From positions 1,116,001-1,180,000 of the forward strand of contig OY970239.1 of the NCBI GenBank assembly GCA_963715405.1: DNA of 64,000 bases. Direction: 5' to 3'. Each line of letters begins with the position of its first letter. The first letter of the stretch is position 1. Source of the DNA: JALZKA01 sp963715405 (lineage in GTDB: Bacteria; Actinomycetota; Thermoleophilia; Solirubrobacterales; 70-9). A model generated the notes under the pieces. The model did no database searches, was not told the origin of the DNA, and saw nothing but the letters and a program-made list of their open reading frames with translations. Below, piece by piece: positions 23,711 to 33,840 of this stretch. The translations under genes were made by a program, and so were the position numbers.

Positions 23711-25129
23711 GTGGGCGACGCCGAGCTTCGCGAGCTGACGGGAGCCGAGGCGCTCAAACGGATCGAGGCGGGCGAACTCGCCTCGAGTGAGTACTCCGCC
23801 GCCTGGCAGGGCGCCGATGACGAGCTCAACGCGTGCCTGTGGCGGAGCGAAGGGCCGTCGGCTGTTGGCCACGGCCCTCTCGCGGGGCTTCCCGTCGCCG
23901 TCAAGGACATCTTCTGCACCGAGGGGGTCCCGACCACGGCGGGCTCGAAGATCCTCGAAGGCTACGTCCCTCCGTACACGGCAACTGCCGTCTCCCGCCT
24001 CGAGGAGGCGGGAGCGAACGTGCTCGCCAAGACGAACATGGACGAGTTCGCCATGGGCTCCTCGAACGAGAACTCCGCCTTCGGCGACGTCCTCAATCCG
24101 TGGGACCACGCGCGAGTGCCGGGTGGCAGCTCGGGTGGCTCGGCCGCCGCGGTCGCCGGTGGACTTGCACCCTGCGCGATCGGCACCGACACCGGCGGCT
24201 CGATCCGCCAGCCCGCGGCGCTCTGCGGCATCGTCGGCCTCAAGCCCACTTACGGCGCGGTCTCGCGCTTCGGAATGATCGCCTTCGCCTCATCGCTCGA
24301 CCAGTGCGGCCCGCTCACGCGTGATGTCACCGACGCGGCGCTCCTCCTTCGCGCATTCGAGGGCCGAGACGCGCGCGACTCGACTTCAATCGGCATCGAG
24401 GGCGGGGTCGAACTGCCCACGCGAACGGATCTCGGCGGCCTTCGGTTCGGGGTGGCGAGCGACTTCTCGGACGAGACCGAAGGCGTAGAGCCGGATGTCG
24501 CCGAGCTCTTTCGCTCGACGCTTGGGGTGATCGAGGCGCAGGGAGGCGAGCTCACAGAAATCGAGCTCCCCAACGCGGCTCACGGCCTTTCCGCCTACTA
24601 CGTGATCGCGCCCGCCGAGGCGTCGGCGAACCTCGCGCGCTTCGACGGAGTTCGCTACGGGCTTAGGGTGGATGGGGAAGAGAACCTCGGCACCATGTAC
24701 GAGCGAACTCGCGCTCAGGGATTTGGAGCGGAGGTCAAGCGCAGAATCATGCTGGGCACGTACGCGCTCTCCTCCGGCTACTACGACGCGTATTACGGCC
24801 AGGCGCAGCGCGTCCGCACGAAGATCGCCGGCGACTTCCGCTCAGCGTTTGAGACCTGCGACTTCGTCGTGACTCCCACGTCGCCGACCGTGGCGTTCGA
24901 GCGCGGCGCGCGTACGCAGGATCCGCTCGCCATGTACCTCTCGGACTACTTCACGGTGCCGATGTCCCTCGCGGGTATCCCTGCGATCTCAATCCCGGCC
25001 GGCCTCGGGTCGGACTCGGGCCTGCCAGTCGGCTTTCAGATCGCGGGGCCGGCGTTCTCGGAGACACAGCTTCTGGATGCGGCGCATGCGATCGAGTCGG
25101 CGATCGGCTTCGAGGGAAGGCCTAGATGA
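23711..25129 (+). CDS. gatA: Aspartyl/glutamyl-tRNA amidotransferase subunit A
   Basis: A 472-residue amidase-signature subunit that releases ammonia from glutamine. The Ser-cisSer-Lys triad is seen as the Lys in LPVAVKDIFCTEG, the cis-Ser in VPGGSSGGSAAAV and the nucleophile Ser in GTDTGGSIRQPAALCG. The start is GTG, nine bases after gatC. In the usual order gatB follows directly; here a small metallopeptidase gene and a 175-base gap come first. Length is typical. Confidence 0.96.
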   Translation: MGDAELRELTGAEALKRIEAGELASSEYSAAWQGADDELNACLWRSEGPSAVGHGPLAGLPVAVKDIFCTEGVPTTAGSKILEGYVPPYTATAVSRLEEAGANVLAKTNMDEFAMGSSNENSAFGDVLNPWDHARVPGGSSGGSAAAVAGGLAPCAIGTDTGGSIRQPAALCGIVGLKPTYGAVSRFGMIAFASSLDQCGPLTRDVTDAALLLRAFEGRDARDSTSIGIEGGVELPTRTDLGGLRFGVASDFSDETEGVEPDVAELFRSTLGVIEAQGGELTEIELPNAAHGLSAYYVIAPAEASANLARFDGVRYGLRVDGEENLGTMYERTRAQGFGAEVKRRIMLGTYALSSGYYDAYYGQAQRVRTKIAGDFRSAFETCDFVVTPTSPTVAFERGARTQDPLAMYLSDYFTVPMSLAGIPAISIPAGLGSDSGLPVGFQIAGPAFSETQLLDAAHAIESAIGFEGRPR

Positions 25130-25198
25130 GCCAGTCCGGATACCCGCACCCACGGATGACGCACGGATCCCGTCGCCGGATCGCGGTCATCGGGACTC

Positions 25199-25220
25199 GC
25201 CTGTACCAACCGGTACAGGC
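25199..25220. repeat. Perfect inverted repeat between gatA and the metallopeptidase gene
   Basis: GCCTGTACC (25199-25207) and GGTACAGGC (25212-25220) form a 9-bp perfect stem with a 4-nt loop, followed by TTCGCCCCCTT. It could be an operator or an attenuating hairpin inside the gat operon. Confidence 0.55.
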
Positions 25221-25304
25221 TTCGCCCCCTTCCCACGACCGGCTCGGTCCCGTGCGCCCCCGCGGGCACGCGTCCCCGAACTGGATCATCTGCTCGTGCT
25301 GAGC

Positions 25305-25574
25305 ATGGAGGAGACCGAGACGGCCGTTCGCCAAGCGCTCGATCAGCTGCCCGAGTGGGTCGCGGACGAGCTCGGAGAGGTCGCCGTCATCGTCGAGGAC
25401 TCCCACCCCGACGGGATCATGGGGATTTACGACCCCGTTGGAGGCCTCCAGCGGATCGTCGTCTTTCGGGATGCAAACCCGACTGCCGAGGAGGTGAAGC
25501 GGACGGTCTTCCACGAGATCGGCCACCACTTCGGCATGAACGAAGAGCACATCGACAGCCTGGGGTTCGGATGA
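25305..25574 (+). CDS. Small zincin-like metallopeptidase (DUF1025/PF06262-like)
   Basis: An 89-residue protein with the zinc-binding motif HEIGHHFGMNEEH near the C-terminus (HExxH plus a downstream acidic or His ligand) and the family-type flanks LPEWVADELGEVAVIVEDSHPDG (given in part) and MGIYDPVGGLQRIVVFRD. These short proteins are common next to housekeeping genes, and their substrates are unknown. ATG 25305 is chosen; GTG 25296 is possible, and an open frame further upstream looks non-coding. It overlaps gatB by four bases (ATGA), so it is translationally coupled to the amidotransferase. It is shorter than the usual 110-130 residues. Confidence 0.85.
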   Translation: MEETETAVRQALDQLPEWVADELGEVAVIVEDSHPDGIMGIYDPVGGLQRIVVFRDANPTAEEVKRTVFHEIGHHFGMNEEHIDSLGFG

Positions 25575-26974
25575 GCGCCACGGAGTACGAAGCCGTCATC
25601 GGCCTGGAGATCCACGTCCAGCTCCGGACGCGGACGAAGATGTTCTGCGGCTGCGAGCTCTCCTTCGGCGACGATCCGAACGTCCACACCTGCGAGGTTT
25701 GCCTCGCCCATCCCGGGAGCCTCCCGGTGGTGAACGCGCAAGCGATCCAGTACGGCATCCAGATCGGCCTCGCGCTCGGGTGCGAGATCGCGCCGCGCTC
25801 GATCTTTCACCGCAAGAACTACTTCTATCCGGACAATCCGAAGGCCTACCAGATCTCCCAGTACGACGTCCCGCTTGCGTCGGGCGGGCGTCTGGGCGAC
25901 ATCCGCATCCACCGGGTGCACCTCGAAGAGGACGCGGCCAAGCTCATCCACGTTGGTGAGTCGGGGCGGATCCATGGGTCAGGGGCCTCGCTCGTGGACT
26001 TCAACCGTGGCGGTACGCCGCTGGTCGAGATCGTCACCGAGCCCGACGTGAGGAGTGGGGCAGAGGCACGCGAATGGCTCGCGCTCCTGCGCTCGACGAT
26101 CAAGGCGATCGGCGCGTCGGACGTGAACATGGAGGAGGGAAGCCTCAGATGCGACGCAAACGTCTCGATCCGGCCCGCGGGCTCGTCGGAGCTCGGTACG
26201 AAGACCGAGCTCAAGAACATGAACTCGTTTCGGTTCATCGAGCGCGGCATCGACGCCGAGCTCGAGCGCCAGCGCGGCCTTGCGGCGGCGGGCGAGGCGG
26301 TGACACAGGAGACGCTTCACTTCGACCCCCGCTCGGGTTCGATCACCTCGCTTCGCTCGAAGGAGGAGGCGCACGACTACCGCTACTTCCCCGAGCCGGA
26401 CCTGGTCCCACTGGCTCCGACCGAGGAGATGCTCGCCGAGGCTCGAGCCGCCTTGCCCGAGCTGCCCGGCGAGCGGGAGGAGCGGTATGTGGCCGAGCTT
26501 GGGCTTTCGGATGCTGTTGCTCGGCAGTTGGCCCGAGATCCCGACCTCGGGGCACGATTTGAGGAGGCTCTAAAGGAGGGCACCCAGCATCCTGAGACCG
26601 TCGCTCTTTGGCTGACCGGCGAACGCGAAGCACGGGCGGTCAGGCCTCGATCCCTCAACCACCTCGTCGATCTGATCCGCGACAAGAAGGTCACGAACCA
26701 GGGTGCCAAGCTTGTCCTTGCCAAGCTCGCCGACGAGGGTGGGGACCCAGCCGAGATCGTCGAGCGGGAGGGCCTCGGCGCGATGGAGGACTCGGGCGAG
26801 CTCGAAGGCATCGTGGATCGCGCTCTTGAGGCGCACCCCGACGAGGCCGCGAAGGTGAAGGAGGGCGCGATGCAGGCGATCGGGCCAATCATCGGCTTTG
26901 TCATGCGCGAGACGAAGGGGCGCGCCGATGGCAAGGAAGTGACGCGGCTGGTCCGCTCAAAGCTCGGCCTCTGA
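25571..26974 (+). CDS. gatB: Aspartyl/glutamyl-tRNA amidotransferase subunit B
   Basis: A 467-residue kinase-transferase subunit that activates the misacylated tRNA. It begins YEAVIGLEIHVQLRTRTKMF and shows the zinc site CGC near FCGCELSFG and HTCEVCLAHPG, the FHRKNYFYPDNPKAYQISQY block, the KTELKNMNSF motif and the YqeY-like C-terminal helical domain (from about residue 310, SLNHLVDLIRDKKVTNQGAK) ending in GKEVTRLVRSKL. ATG 25571 overlaps the peptidase stop. Full length. Confidence 0.96.
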   Translation: MSATEYEAVIGLEIHVQLRTRTKMFCGCELSFGDDPNVHTCEVCLAHPGSLPVVNAQAIQYGIQIGLALGCEIAPRSIFHRKNYFYPDNPKAYQISQYDVPLASGGRLGDIRIHRVHLEEDAAKLIHVGESGRIHGSGASLVDFNRGGTPLVEIVTEPDVRSGAEAREWLALLRSTIKAIGASDVNMEEGSLRCDANVSIRPAGSSELGTKTELKNMNSFRFIERGIDAELERQRGLAAAGEAVTQETLHFDPRSGSITSLRSKEEAHDYRYFPEPDLVPLAPTEEMLAEARAALPELPGEREERYVAELGLSDAVARQLARDPDLGARFEEALKEGTQHPETVALWLTGEREARAVRPRSLNHLVDLIRDKKVTNQGAKLVLAKLADEGGDPAEIVEREGLGAMEDSGELEGIVDRALEAHPDEAAKVKEGAMQAIGPIIGFVMRETKGRADGKEVTRLVRSKLGL

Positions 26975-27055
26975 TCGCCGAGAGTCGTCTCGCGGGGCAT
27001 GTGTCCCGTTATCTCACTCTCGGCGCGCGGGAGGCAGCAAGTGCCTCGTGCCGCT

Positions 27056-27087
27056 TTGTAACAGTTTGTTACAAGCTGTGGCATAAT
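27056..27087 (+). promoter_or_regulatory. ndh promoter: palindromic operator plus CATAAT -10
   Basis: TTGTAAC (27056-27062) and GTTACAA (27068-27074) form a perfect palindrome with a 5-nt spacer. Eight bases on lies CATAAT (27082-27087), six bases before the ATG at 27094, so transcription is probably leaderless and a repressor on the palindrome would block it. The TTGT...ACAA frame resembles NADH-sensing Rex sites, but Rex operators have a spacing one base shorter. Confidence 0.55.
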
Positions 27088-27093
27088 TGGGGC

Positions 27094-28419
27094 ATGGCCT
27101 GGAACGTCGTCATCGCCGGAGGTGGATTTGCCGGGGCTTCCGCAGCTCGAGAGCTCGAGAAGCTCCTGCCTAAACAGTCGGCTCGGTTGATCCTCGTCAA
27201 CGATGTCAACTTCATGCTCTACACGCCGTTCTTGCCCGAGGCGGCGGCCGGCATGCTCGAGCCGCGCCACGTGGTCACGCCGCTCCGCGACATGCTGAAG
27301 CGCACCAACCTCCGGCTAGGCGCGGTCTCTTCTCACGATCCTGAGGCGCGGACCGTCGAGATCCGGACCCATGAGGGCGAGGACGAAACGATCCGCTACG
27401 ACCAGTTCCTCGTCGCCGTGGGCTCGGTCTCTCGCTCGTTGCCCGTTCCCGGCCTCGATCGCCACGCGATCGGCTTCAAGAGCCTCGCCGACGCGATCTG
27501 GCTCAGAAACCACGTGATCGAGACGCTCGAGCGCGCCAACGCCTCCGAGGACCCCGAGCGGCGCGAGGAGCTTCTCACCTACGTCTTCGTCGGCGGCGGC
27601 TATTCGGGCCTCGAGGCGCTCGCCGAGCTCCAGGACTTCGCGGCCGATGCGATCGACCGCTACCCGCGGGCTCGGCTAACCGGCATGCGCTGGATCCTGG
27701 TCGAGGCGATGGACCGCGTCCTCCCCGAGGTTGACCGGGGCCTCGCTGACTACGCCGTGCGCGAGCTCCGCGGCCGCGGGATCGACGTCCGCCTTGGGAC
27801 GCGGCTCGAGGAGGCGCGTGACGATTCGTGCCGACTCTCGACGGGCGAGGAGATCCCGACCCAGACGATCGTCTGGACCGCAGGCGTCGCGCCGCATCCG
27901 AGCCTGAGGGCGCTCAACCTGCCGCTCACCGACGACTGGAAGGTCGACGTGGACGAGCACATGCGCGTGCGCGGGCTTGAGGGCGTGTGGTCGATTGGCG
28001 ACTGCGCGGCCGTTCCGGATCCCAACCACGACGGTGCGCGGCCCTGTCCTCCCACGGCGCAGCACGCGGTCCGCCAAGGCGCCGCCGTCGCGCACAACAT
28101 CGCCGCCGAGCTTGGCGTCGCCACGTCACCGCGGCCCTTCGACTATCACGCCAGGGCCGCGTTCGTGAACCTGGGCCGATACAAGGCCGTGGGTCAGCTC
28201 GGCAAGAAGCGGTTCAGCGGCTTTCCCGCCTGGTGGATGGCGCGGACCTATCACATGAGCCAGGTGCCCGGAGCCGCGCGAAAGATCCGAGCCGTCGCCG
28301 ACTGGACGATTGGCCTGCCGTTCCAGCGAGACGTGGCCGAGGTCGGTTCGATCGGCCACCCGCGGCCCCTGACCGACGCGGTGTACGAGCGCGGCGGCAC
28401 CCACCGCCCTCTCGAATAG
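27094..28419 (+). CDS. ndh: Type II NADH dehydrogenase (NDH-2 family flavoprotein)
   Basis: A 441-residue FAD enzyme passing electrons from NADH to quinone without proton pumping. It has two Rossmann folds: FAD-binding VVIAGGGFAGASAARELEKL at the N-terminus and NAD-binding YVFVGGGYSGLEALAEL at about residue 163; then TQTIVWTAGVAPHPSLRAL and the second FAD motif VWSIGDCAAVPD, and the quinone-region QHAVRQGAAVAHNI. The C-terminus has an amphipathic stretch with aromatic residues (FSGFPAWWMARTYHM) that fits monotopic membrane attachment. ATG 27094 is chosen because the CATAAT hexamer lies six bases before it. Menaquinone genes elsewhere in the window provide the likely acceptor. Confidence 0.93.
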   Translation: MAWNVVIAGGGFAGASAARELEKLLPKQSARLILVNDVNFMLYTPFLPEAAAGMLEPRHVVTPLRDMLKRTNLRLGAVSSHDPEARTVEIRTHEGEDETIRYDQFLVAVGSVSRSLPVPGLDRHAIGFKSLADAIWLRNHVIETLERANASEDPERREELLTYVFVGGGYSGLEALAELQDFAADAIDRYPRARLTGMRWILVEAMDRVLPEVDRGLADYAVRELRGRGIDVRLGTRLEEARDDSCRLSTGEEIPTQTIVWTAGVAPHPSLRALNLPLTDDWKVDVDEHMRVRGLEGVWSIGDCAAVPDPNHDGARPCPPTAQHAVRQGAAVAHNIAAELGVATSPRPFDYHARAAFVNLGRYKAVGQLGKKRFSGFPAWWMARTYHMSQVPGAARKIRAVADWTIGLPFQRDVAEVGSIGHPRPLTDAVYERGGTHRPLE

Positions 28420-28424
28420 CGCCG

Positions 28425-28466
28425 AACGTCCCAGGCTGGGCGCTGTGGCGCCCTACGTTGGACGTT
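28425..28466. repeat. Imperfect palindrome after ndh, related to a copy inside menE
   Basis: AACGTCC...GGGCGC on the left pairs with GCGCCC...GGACGTT on the right (7 plus 6 pairs around a mismatched patch). Its right flank CGTTGGACGT-TCGCCCTC matches the minus strand at 44862-44881 in menE apart from one extra base. It could also help terminate ndh transcription, though no T tract follows. Confidence 0.5.
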
Positions 28467-28503
28467 CGCCCTCGGTGAGCGACCGGGCCATACTTGGAGG
28501 CCG

Positions 28504-28809
28504 ATGCTCGTTCCGCTCGTCATCTTCGTCAGCTTCGGGATCGCCACCGGGGCGATCGGTCGTGCCAAGGGCGGCTCGTTCTTCATCTGGTTCCTGATCG
28601 GAACGATCCTGCCTGGCATCGGCCTTCTCGCCGTAATCCTGCATCGCTCCGACATCGATGAGCCGGAGCGAATGTGCCCGCGCTGCGGACGCGTCCAAAA
28701 GCTCTACGTCCAGGTGTGCCGTGGGTGCGGCGAGGACCTCTACCTGCCCGACCCCTCCGAGGTCCGCCACCCGCGCGCGGTGCGCGAAGGGCGTCAGCGG
28801 ATGGTCTAG
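28504..28809 (+). CDS. Small membrane protein with zinc ribbon
   Basis: A 101-residue protein with two hydrophobic helices (about residues 2-20 and 26-46, SFFIWFLIGTILPGIGLLAVIL) followed by a cytosolic zinc ribbon, CPRCG and CRGCG separated by 12 residues, and a basic tail. The ATG is preceded by GGAGG. The layout, a short hairpin anchor plus a rubredoxin-like knuckle, is common among uncharacterised actinobacterial proteins. It may be co-transcribed with the SRPBCC gene nine bases downstream. The function is unknown. Confidence 0.8.
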   Translation: MLVPLVIFVSFGIATGAIGRAKGGSFFIWFLIGTILPGIGLLAVILHRSDIDEPERMCPRCGRVQKLYVQVCRGCGEDLYLPDPSEVRHPRAVREGRQRMV

Positions 28810-28818
28810 AACTTCCCC

Positions 28819-29253
28819 GTGTCCTCCTATCGCCAACACGCACACCTGGACGTCCCGCTGGAGTCCGCCTGGGACCTGGTCGCAACGCCCACGCTGTATC
28901 CCTCTTGGTGGCCGCGGATCATCGAGGTCGAAGGGCAGGAGTTCGAACAGGGTGACGAGTTCGTCCAGGTAACTCGAGATCCGATCGGCCACGTCCATAG
29001 AACGGACATGCTGATCGAATCTCGCGACGAGTTCCGTGAACTTCGCATGAGCTGCCGACAGACGGGTTCGTTTGCTCACTGGACGCTCACCGCCGCCCAG
29101 AACGGCACCTTCGTCGAGCTCGAGCTGGGTCTGGAGGCAAAAACTCTGTGGCACCGCCTGGGCGACGCTGCACTTGGACGTCGCTACTTTCGCCGCTGGA
29201 GCGAGGAGTCCCTCGCGGCGCTGCGCGACGCGGCACGCGACCGCGTGACGTGA
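28819..29253 (+). CDS. SRPBCC (START-like) superfamily protein
   Basis: A 144-residue single-domain protein from a GTG start. The opening YRQHAHLDVPLESAWDLVATPTLYPSWWP is the classic start of polyketide-cyclase/dehydrase-like lipid-binding folds, and the fold continues through GDEFVQVTRDPIGHV and WTLTAAQNGTFVELELGLE to the long C-terminal helix. Such proteins bind hydrophobic ligands or lipids in a deep cavity; the ligand here is unknown. It converges with the glycosyltransferase gene. Confidence 0.88.
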   Translation: MSSYRQHAHLDVPLESAWDLVATPTLYPSWWPRIIEVEGQEFEQGDEFVQVTRDPIGHVHRTDMLIESRDEFRELRMSCRQTGSFAHWTLTAAQNGTFVELELGLEAKTLWHRLGDAALGRRYFRRWSEESLAALRDAARDRVT

Positions 29254-29269
29254 GCAAGGCCTAGAGCGG

Positions 29270-30343
29270 TCAGCGGAGCCAGGTCCTCACGATGGCATTC
29301 GCAAAGCCCGCGCCGTAGCGCATGACCGCGGGCTTCTTCGAATGGCCGTGGAGCCGCGCGACGACGGTCACCGGCACTTCCTTTGCCGGAATTCCGCGCT
29401 TGATCGCCTCGATCATGAACTCGGACGTGTGGAACTGCTCTTGGCGCAGGACGAGCTGGGGCAGGACCGACGCGCGGACCGCGCGGTAGCCGTTCGAGCA
29501 GTCGGAGACCCTTGTGCGCGTGATGAAGGAGACGAGGCGGTTGAAGAAGACGATGCCCATCTCGCGGGCGCGAGTGTTCGGCTCAGCCTCGCCGAGGACG
29601 CGCGAGCCGTGCGCCATGTCGACCTCACCGTTCAAGACTGGCTCCACGAGGCGCGGCATCTCCTCGGGGAGGTGCTGTCCGTCGGCGTCGATGGTCACCA
29701 CGAGGTCGGCCTCGGAATCCGAGAGCAGGCGGTAGCCGGTCCGGAGCGCCGCGCCGCCGCCGCGGTTGATCACGTGCCGCGCCACGACAGCGCCGGCCGC
29801 CTCGGCGACGTCGCCCGTGCCGTCGCGCGAGCCGTCGTCGACGACGAGCACGGCCGTCTCGCGTCCGCAGACCTCCGCGGGCAAGCCATCGAGAACCTGG
29901 CCGATGTTCTCCCGCTCGTTGTAGGCGGGAACGAGGATCGCGATCTTCCCCCGGAACGTGCCGGGGTGACCGTCGCGCCGGAATCGCTCCCAGGCGAGCC
30001 CTTCGAGCACGGCCTGTAGCTCGCGCGTGACACGCGACCCCTGTGCGAGCGCCCGCACCACCAGCGCGAGCAGGATCAGGATTCCGAACACCGCAACGCC
30101 GACGATGCGCGTGCCGTTCTCGCGCTCGAACGAGAAGGCGGAGAGGACCGAGTCGAGCAGCTCAGTCCCGGAGACGAGCGCGAGCCCGAGAGCCAGCCCG
30201 AGCAGGATCAGGACGTCGCCGTTTCGAAGCGTGCGGCGGCGCCAGATCGCGAACGCGCCGACCAGAGCGGCCAGCACGAGGCCGCCGATTCGAAGCGCGG
30301 TCAGCTCGTCGGGGAAGATCGCTGCGAACTGGAGAGGCGACAT
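29270..30343 (-). CDS. Family 2 glycosyltransferase with N-terminal DUF2304-like membrane region
   Basis: A 357-residue protein. The N-terminal 115 residues contain three hydrophobic helices (ALRIGGLVLAALVGAFAIW, VLILLGLALGLALVSG, VGVAVFGILILLALVVRAL) in the DUF2304 pattern. The remaining part is a GT-A glycosyltransferase close to dolichol-phosphate mannosyltransferases: ILVPAYNERENIGQVL, LVVDDGSRDGT, GGGAALRTGYR, DLVVTIDADGQHLPEEMP, DMAHGSRVLG and the C-terminal FHTSEFMIEAIKRG. It probably makes a polyprenyl-phosphate sugar at the membrane or transfers one to a glycolipid. It starts 23 bases from the divergent sulfoquinovose synthase gene. It is not the GT4 fold expected of SQD2, so it is unlikely to complete sulfolipid synthesis. 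Confidence 0.9.
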   Translation of the reverse strand: MSPLQFAAIFPDELTALRIGGLVLAALVGAFAIWRRRTLRNGDVLILLGLALGLALVSGTELLDSVLSAFSFERENGTRIVGVAVFGILILLALVVRALAQGSRVTRELQAVLEGLAWERFRRDGHPGTFRGKIAILVPAYNERENIGQVLDGLPAEVCGRETAVLVVDDGSRDGTGDVAEAAGAVVARHVINRGGGAALRTGYRLLSDSEADLVVTIDADGQHLPEEMPRLVEPVLNGEVDMAHGSRVLGEAEPNTRAREMGIVFFNRLVSFITRTRVSDCSNGYRAVRASVLPQLVLRQEQFHTSEFMIEAIKRGIPAKEVPVTVVARLHGHSKKPAVMRYGAGFANAIVRTWLR

Positions 30344-30366
30344 AGTGGTCGGGTACCGTACCCGCG

Positions 30367-31572
30367 ATGCGCATCCTGATCCTGGGTGGCGACGGATACC
30401 TGGGGTGGCCCACCGCTATGCGATTCTCGGCGCGGGGGCACGACGTCTCGGTCGTCGACAACTTCGCCCGTCGCCGCTGGCACACCGAAAACGGGACCGA
30501 CTCGCTGACTCCGATCGCGAGCCTCGACGAGCGCCTGGACGCCTGGCACGAGCGCTCGGACAACCGCATCCGCTCCTTCGTCGGGTCGATGGAGGACGCG
30601 GCGTTCGTTGATTCCGTGATTGCCGAGACGTCGCCGGAGGCGATCGTCCACTACGCCGAGCAGGCCTCGGCGCCGTACTCGATGAAGTCGCGCGAGACGG
30701 CGGTTGAGACGCAGTACTCGAATGTGATCGGCACGCTCAACCTGCTGTTCGCGATGCGCGATCAGGTGCCGGATGCGCACCTGGTGAAGCTTGGGACGAT
30801 GGGGGAGTACGGCACCCCGAACATCGACATCGAAGAGGGCTACATCGAGATCGAGCACAACGGGCGCAAGGACACGCTCCCCTTTCCGAAGGTCCCGGGC
30901 TCGCTCTACCACCTCTCGAAGGTCCACGACTCGCACAACATCCACTTCGCCTGCCGGATCTGGGGCCTTCGCGCCACCGACCTCAACCAGGGTGTCGTCT
31001 ACGGAGTCGAGACCGAGGAGTCGGCCTCAGACGAGCGCCTGATCACCCGATTCGACTACGACCAGTACTTCGGCACCGTCCTCAACCGGTTCTGTGTCCA
31101 AGCGGTGATCGGTCACCCACTCACCGTCTATGGCGAGGGCGGCCAGACCCGCGGCTTTCTCAACATCCGCGACACGCTTCAGTGCGTCGAGCTGGCGGTG
31201 GAGAACCCGGCCGACGCGGGCGATTTCCGCGTCTTCAACCAGTTCACCGAGCAGTTCTCGGTGGCGGAGCTCGCCGAGCTCGTCCGATCGAGTGCCTCGG
31301 AGGTAGGCATCGAAGTACAGGTTGAGAAGTACCCGAATCCCCGCGTCGAAGCCGAGAGCCACTACTACAACGCCACGAACACGAAGCTCCACGACCTCGG
31401 CCTCCAACCGAGCTACCTGGGCGAGGAGTTGGTCCGATCTCTCCTCGGGGTCATCGAGCGCCACCGAGATCGCGTGACCGAGTCGGCGATCATGCCGACG
31501 ACGAGCTGGACGAGCGGCGACGCCTCGGCAGCGGCGCTGCAGGGCTTCGAAGCCACACAAGTCACCCCGTAG
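30367..31572 (+). CDS. sqdB: UDP-sulfoquinovose synthase (SQD1 family)
   Basis: A 401-residue extended short-chain dehydrogenase that adds sulphite to UDP-glucose to form UDP-sulfoquinovose, the head-group donor for sulfolipid. Diagnostic segments: ILILGGDGYLGWPTAMRFSA with bound NAD, VVDNFARRRW, HYAEQASAPYSM, the Thr and Tyr-x3-Lys sites in LGTMGEYGTPNIDIEEG and YHLSKVHDSHNI, and ATDLNQGVVYGVETEE with DERLITRFDYD and VYGEGGQTRGFLNIRDT, all close to plant and cyanobacterial SQD1. A TACCGT hexamer lies seven bases before the ATG. No sulfolipid synthase (SQD2-type) is in the window, so the sugar might also feed glycoprotein or polysaccharide, as with archaeal Agl3. Confidence 0.93.
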   Translation: MRILILGGDGYLGWPTAMRFSARGHDVSVVDNFARRRWHTENGTDSLTPIASLDERLDAWHERSDNRIRSFVGSMEDAAFVDSVIAETSPEAIVHYAEQASAPYSMKSRETAVETQYSNVIGTLNLLFAMRDQVPDAHLVKLGTMGEYGTPNIDIEEGYIEIEHNGRKDTLPFPKVPGSLYHLSKVHDSHNIHFACRIWGLRATDLNQGVVYGVETEESASDERLITRFDYDQYFGTVLNRFCVQAVIGHPLTVYGEGGQTRGFLNIRDTLQCVELAVENPADAGDFRVFNQFTEQFSVAELAELVRSSASEVGIEVQVEKYPNPRVEAESHYYNATNTKLHDLGLQPSYLGEELVRSLLGVIERHRDRVTESAIMPTTSWTSGDASAAALQGFEATQVTP

Positions 31573-31579
31573 CTCTAGC

Positions 31580-31585
31580 TACCAT
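31580..31585 (+). promoter_or_regulatory. -10 hexamer TACCAT of the leaderless ilvB promoter
   Basis: TACCAT ends exactly six bases before the ilvB ATG at 31592; no Shine-Dalgarno is present. Confidence 0.5.
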
Positions 31586-31591
31586 CGAACG

Positions 31592-33270
<1,679 letters not shown>

Positions 33271-33271
<1 letters not shown>

Positions 33272-33826
33272 TGGGCGAGCCTGGAACACCCGAGCTGGTC
33301 AAGCTCGAGGACCTCGAAGCGGGGAGCGTCCTCACCGGGCGCAAGCACATCCTCAGTCTCATGGTCGAGAACAAGCCAGGGCGTGCTCGCGCGCATCGCG
33401 GGCCTCTTCAGCCGGCGCGGTTTCAACATCGACACGCTCGCGGTCGGCCCGACCGAAGACCCCGACGTCTCGCGCGTGACGCTCACCCTCGACGGTGCGG
33501 TCCACCCGATCGACCAGGTCACCAAACAGCTTCACAAGCTCGTGAACGTGATCAAGATCCGCGACATGGAGCCCGACGGGACCGTGGCTCGCGAGATGGC
33601 GCTCTTCAGGGTGAACGCGGCGGTCGAGAATCGCGGCGAGATCATGCAATTCGCCGAGATCTTCAACGCGAACATCGTCGACGTCTCTCGCCGCACGCTC
33701 ACGATCGAGGTCACGGGCTCGCAGTCGAAGATCGACTCGTTCGAGCGCATGGTGCGCCCTCACGGCCTGATCGAGATGGCCCGCACAGGCGAAGTCGCGA
33801 TCACGAAATCCCGGCCAGACGCGTAG
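33271..33826 (+). CDS. ilvN: Acetolactate synthase small (regulatory) subunit, single-base frameshift
   Basis: The regulatory ACT-domain subunit that gives feedback control by valine. Translation from ATG 33271 runs through KHILSLMVENKPG and then leaves the family sequence; the next frame continues with VLARIAGLFSRRGFNIDTLA, DMEPDGTVAREMALFRVN and FNANIVDVSRRTLTIEVTG to RMVRPHGLIEMARTGEVAI. Removing one G from the GGG at 33379-33381 restores a normal 184-residue protein. As written, the first frame runs on past the end of ilvN. The enzyme is needed for growth without branched-chain amino acids, so a sequencing error is the likeliest explanation; programmed frameshifting is not excluded. Confidence 0.9.
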
Positions 33827-33840
33827 GAGACGACGTTCGC

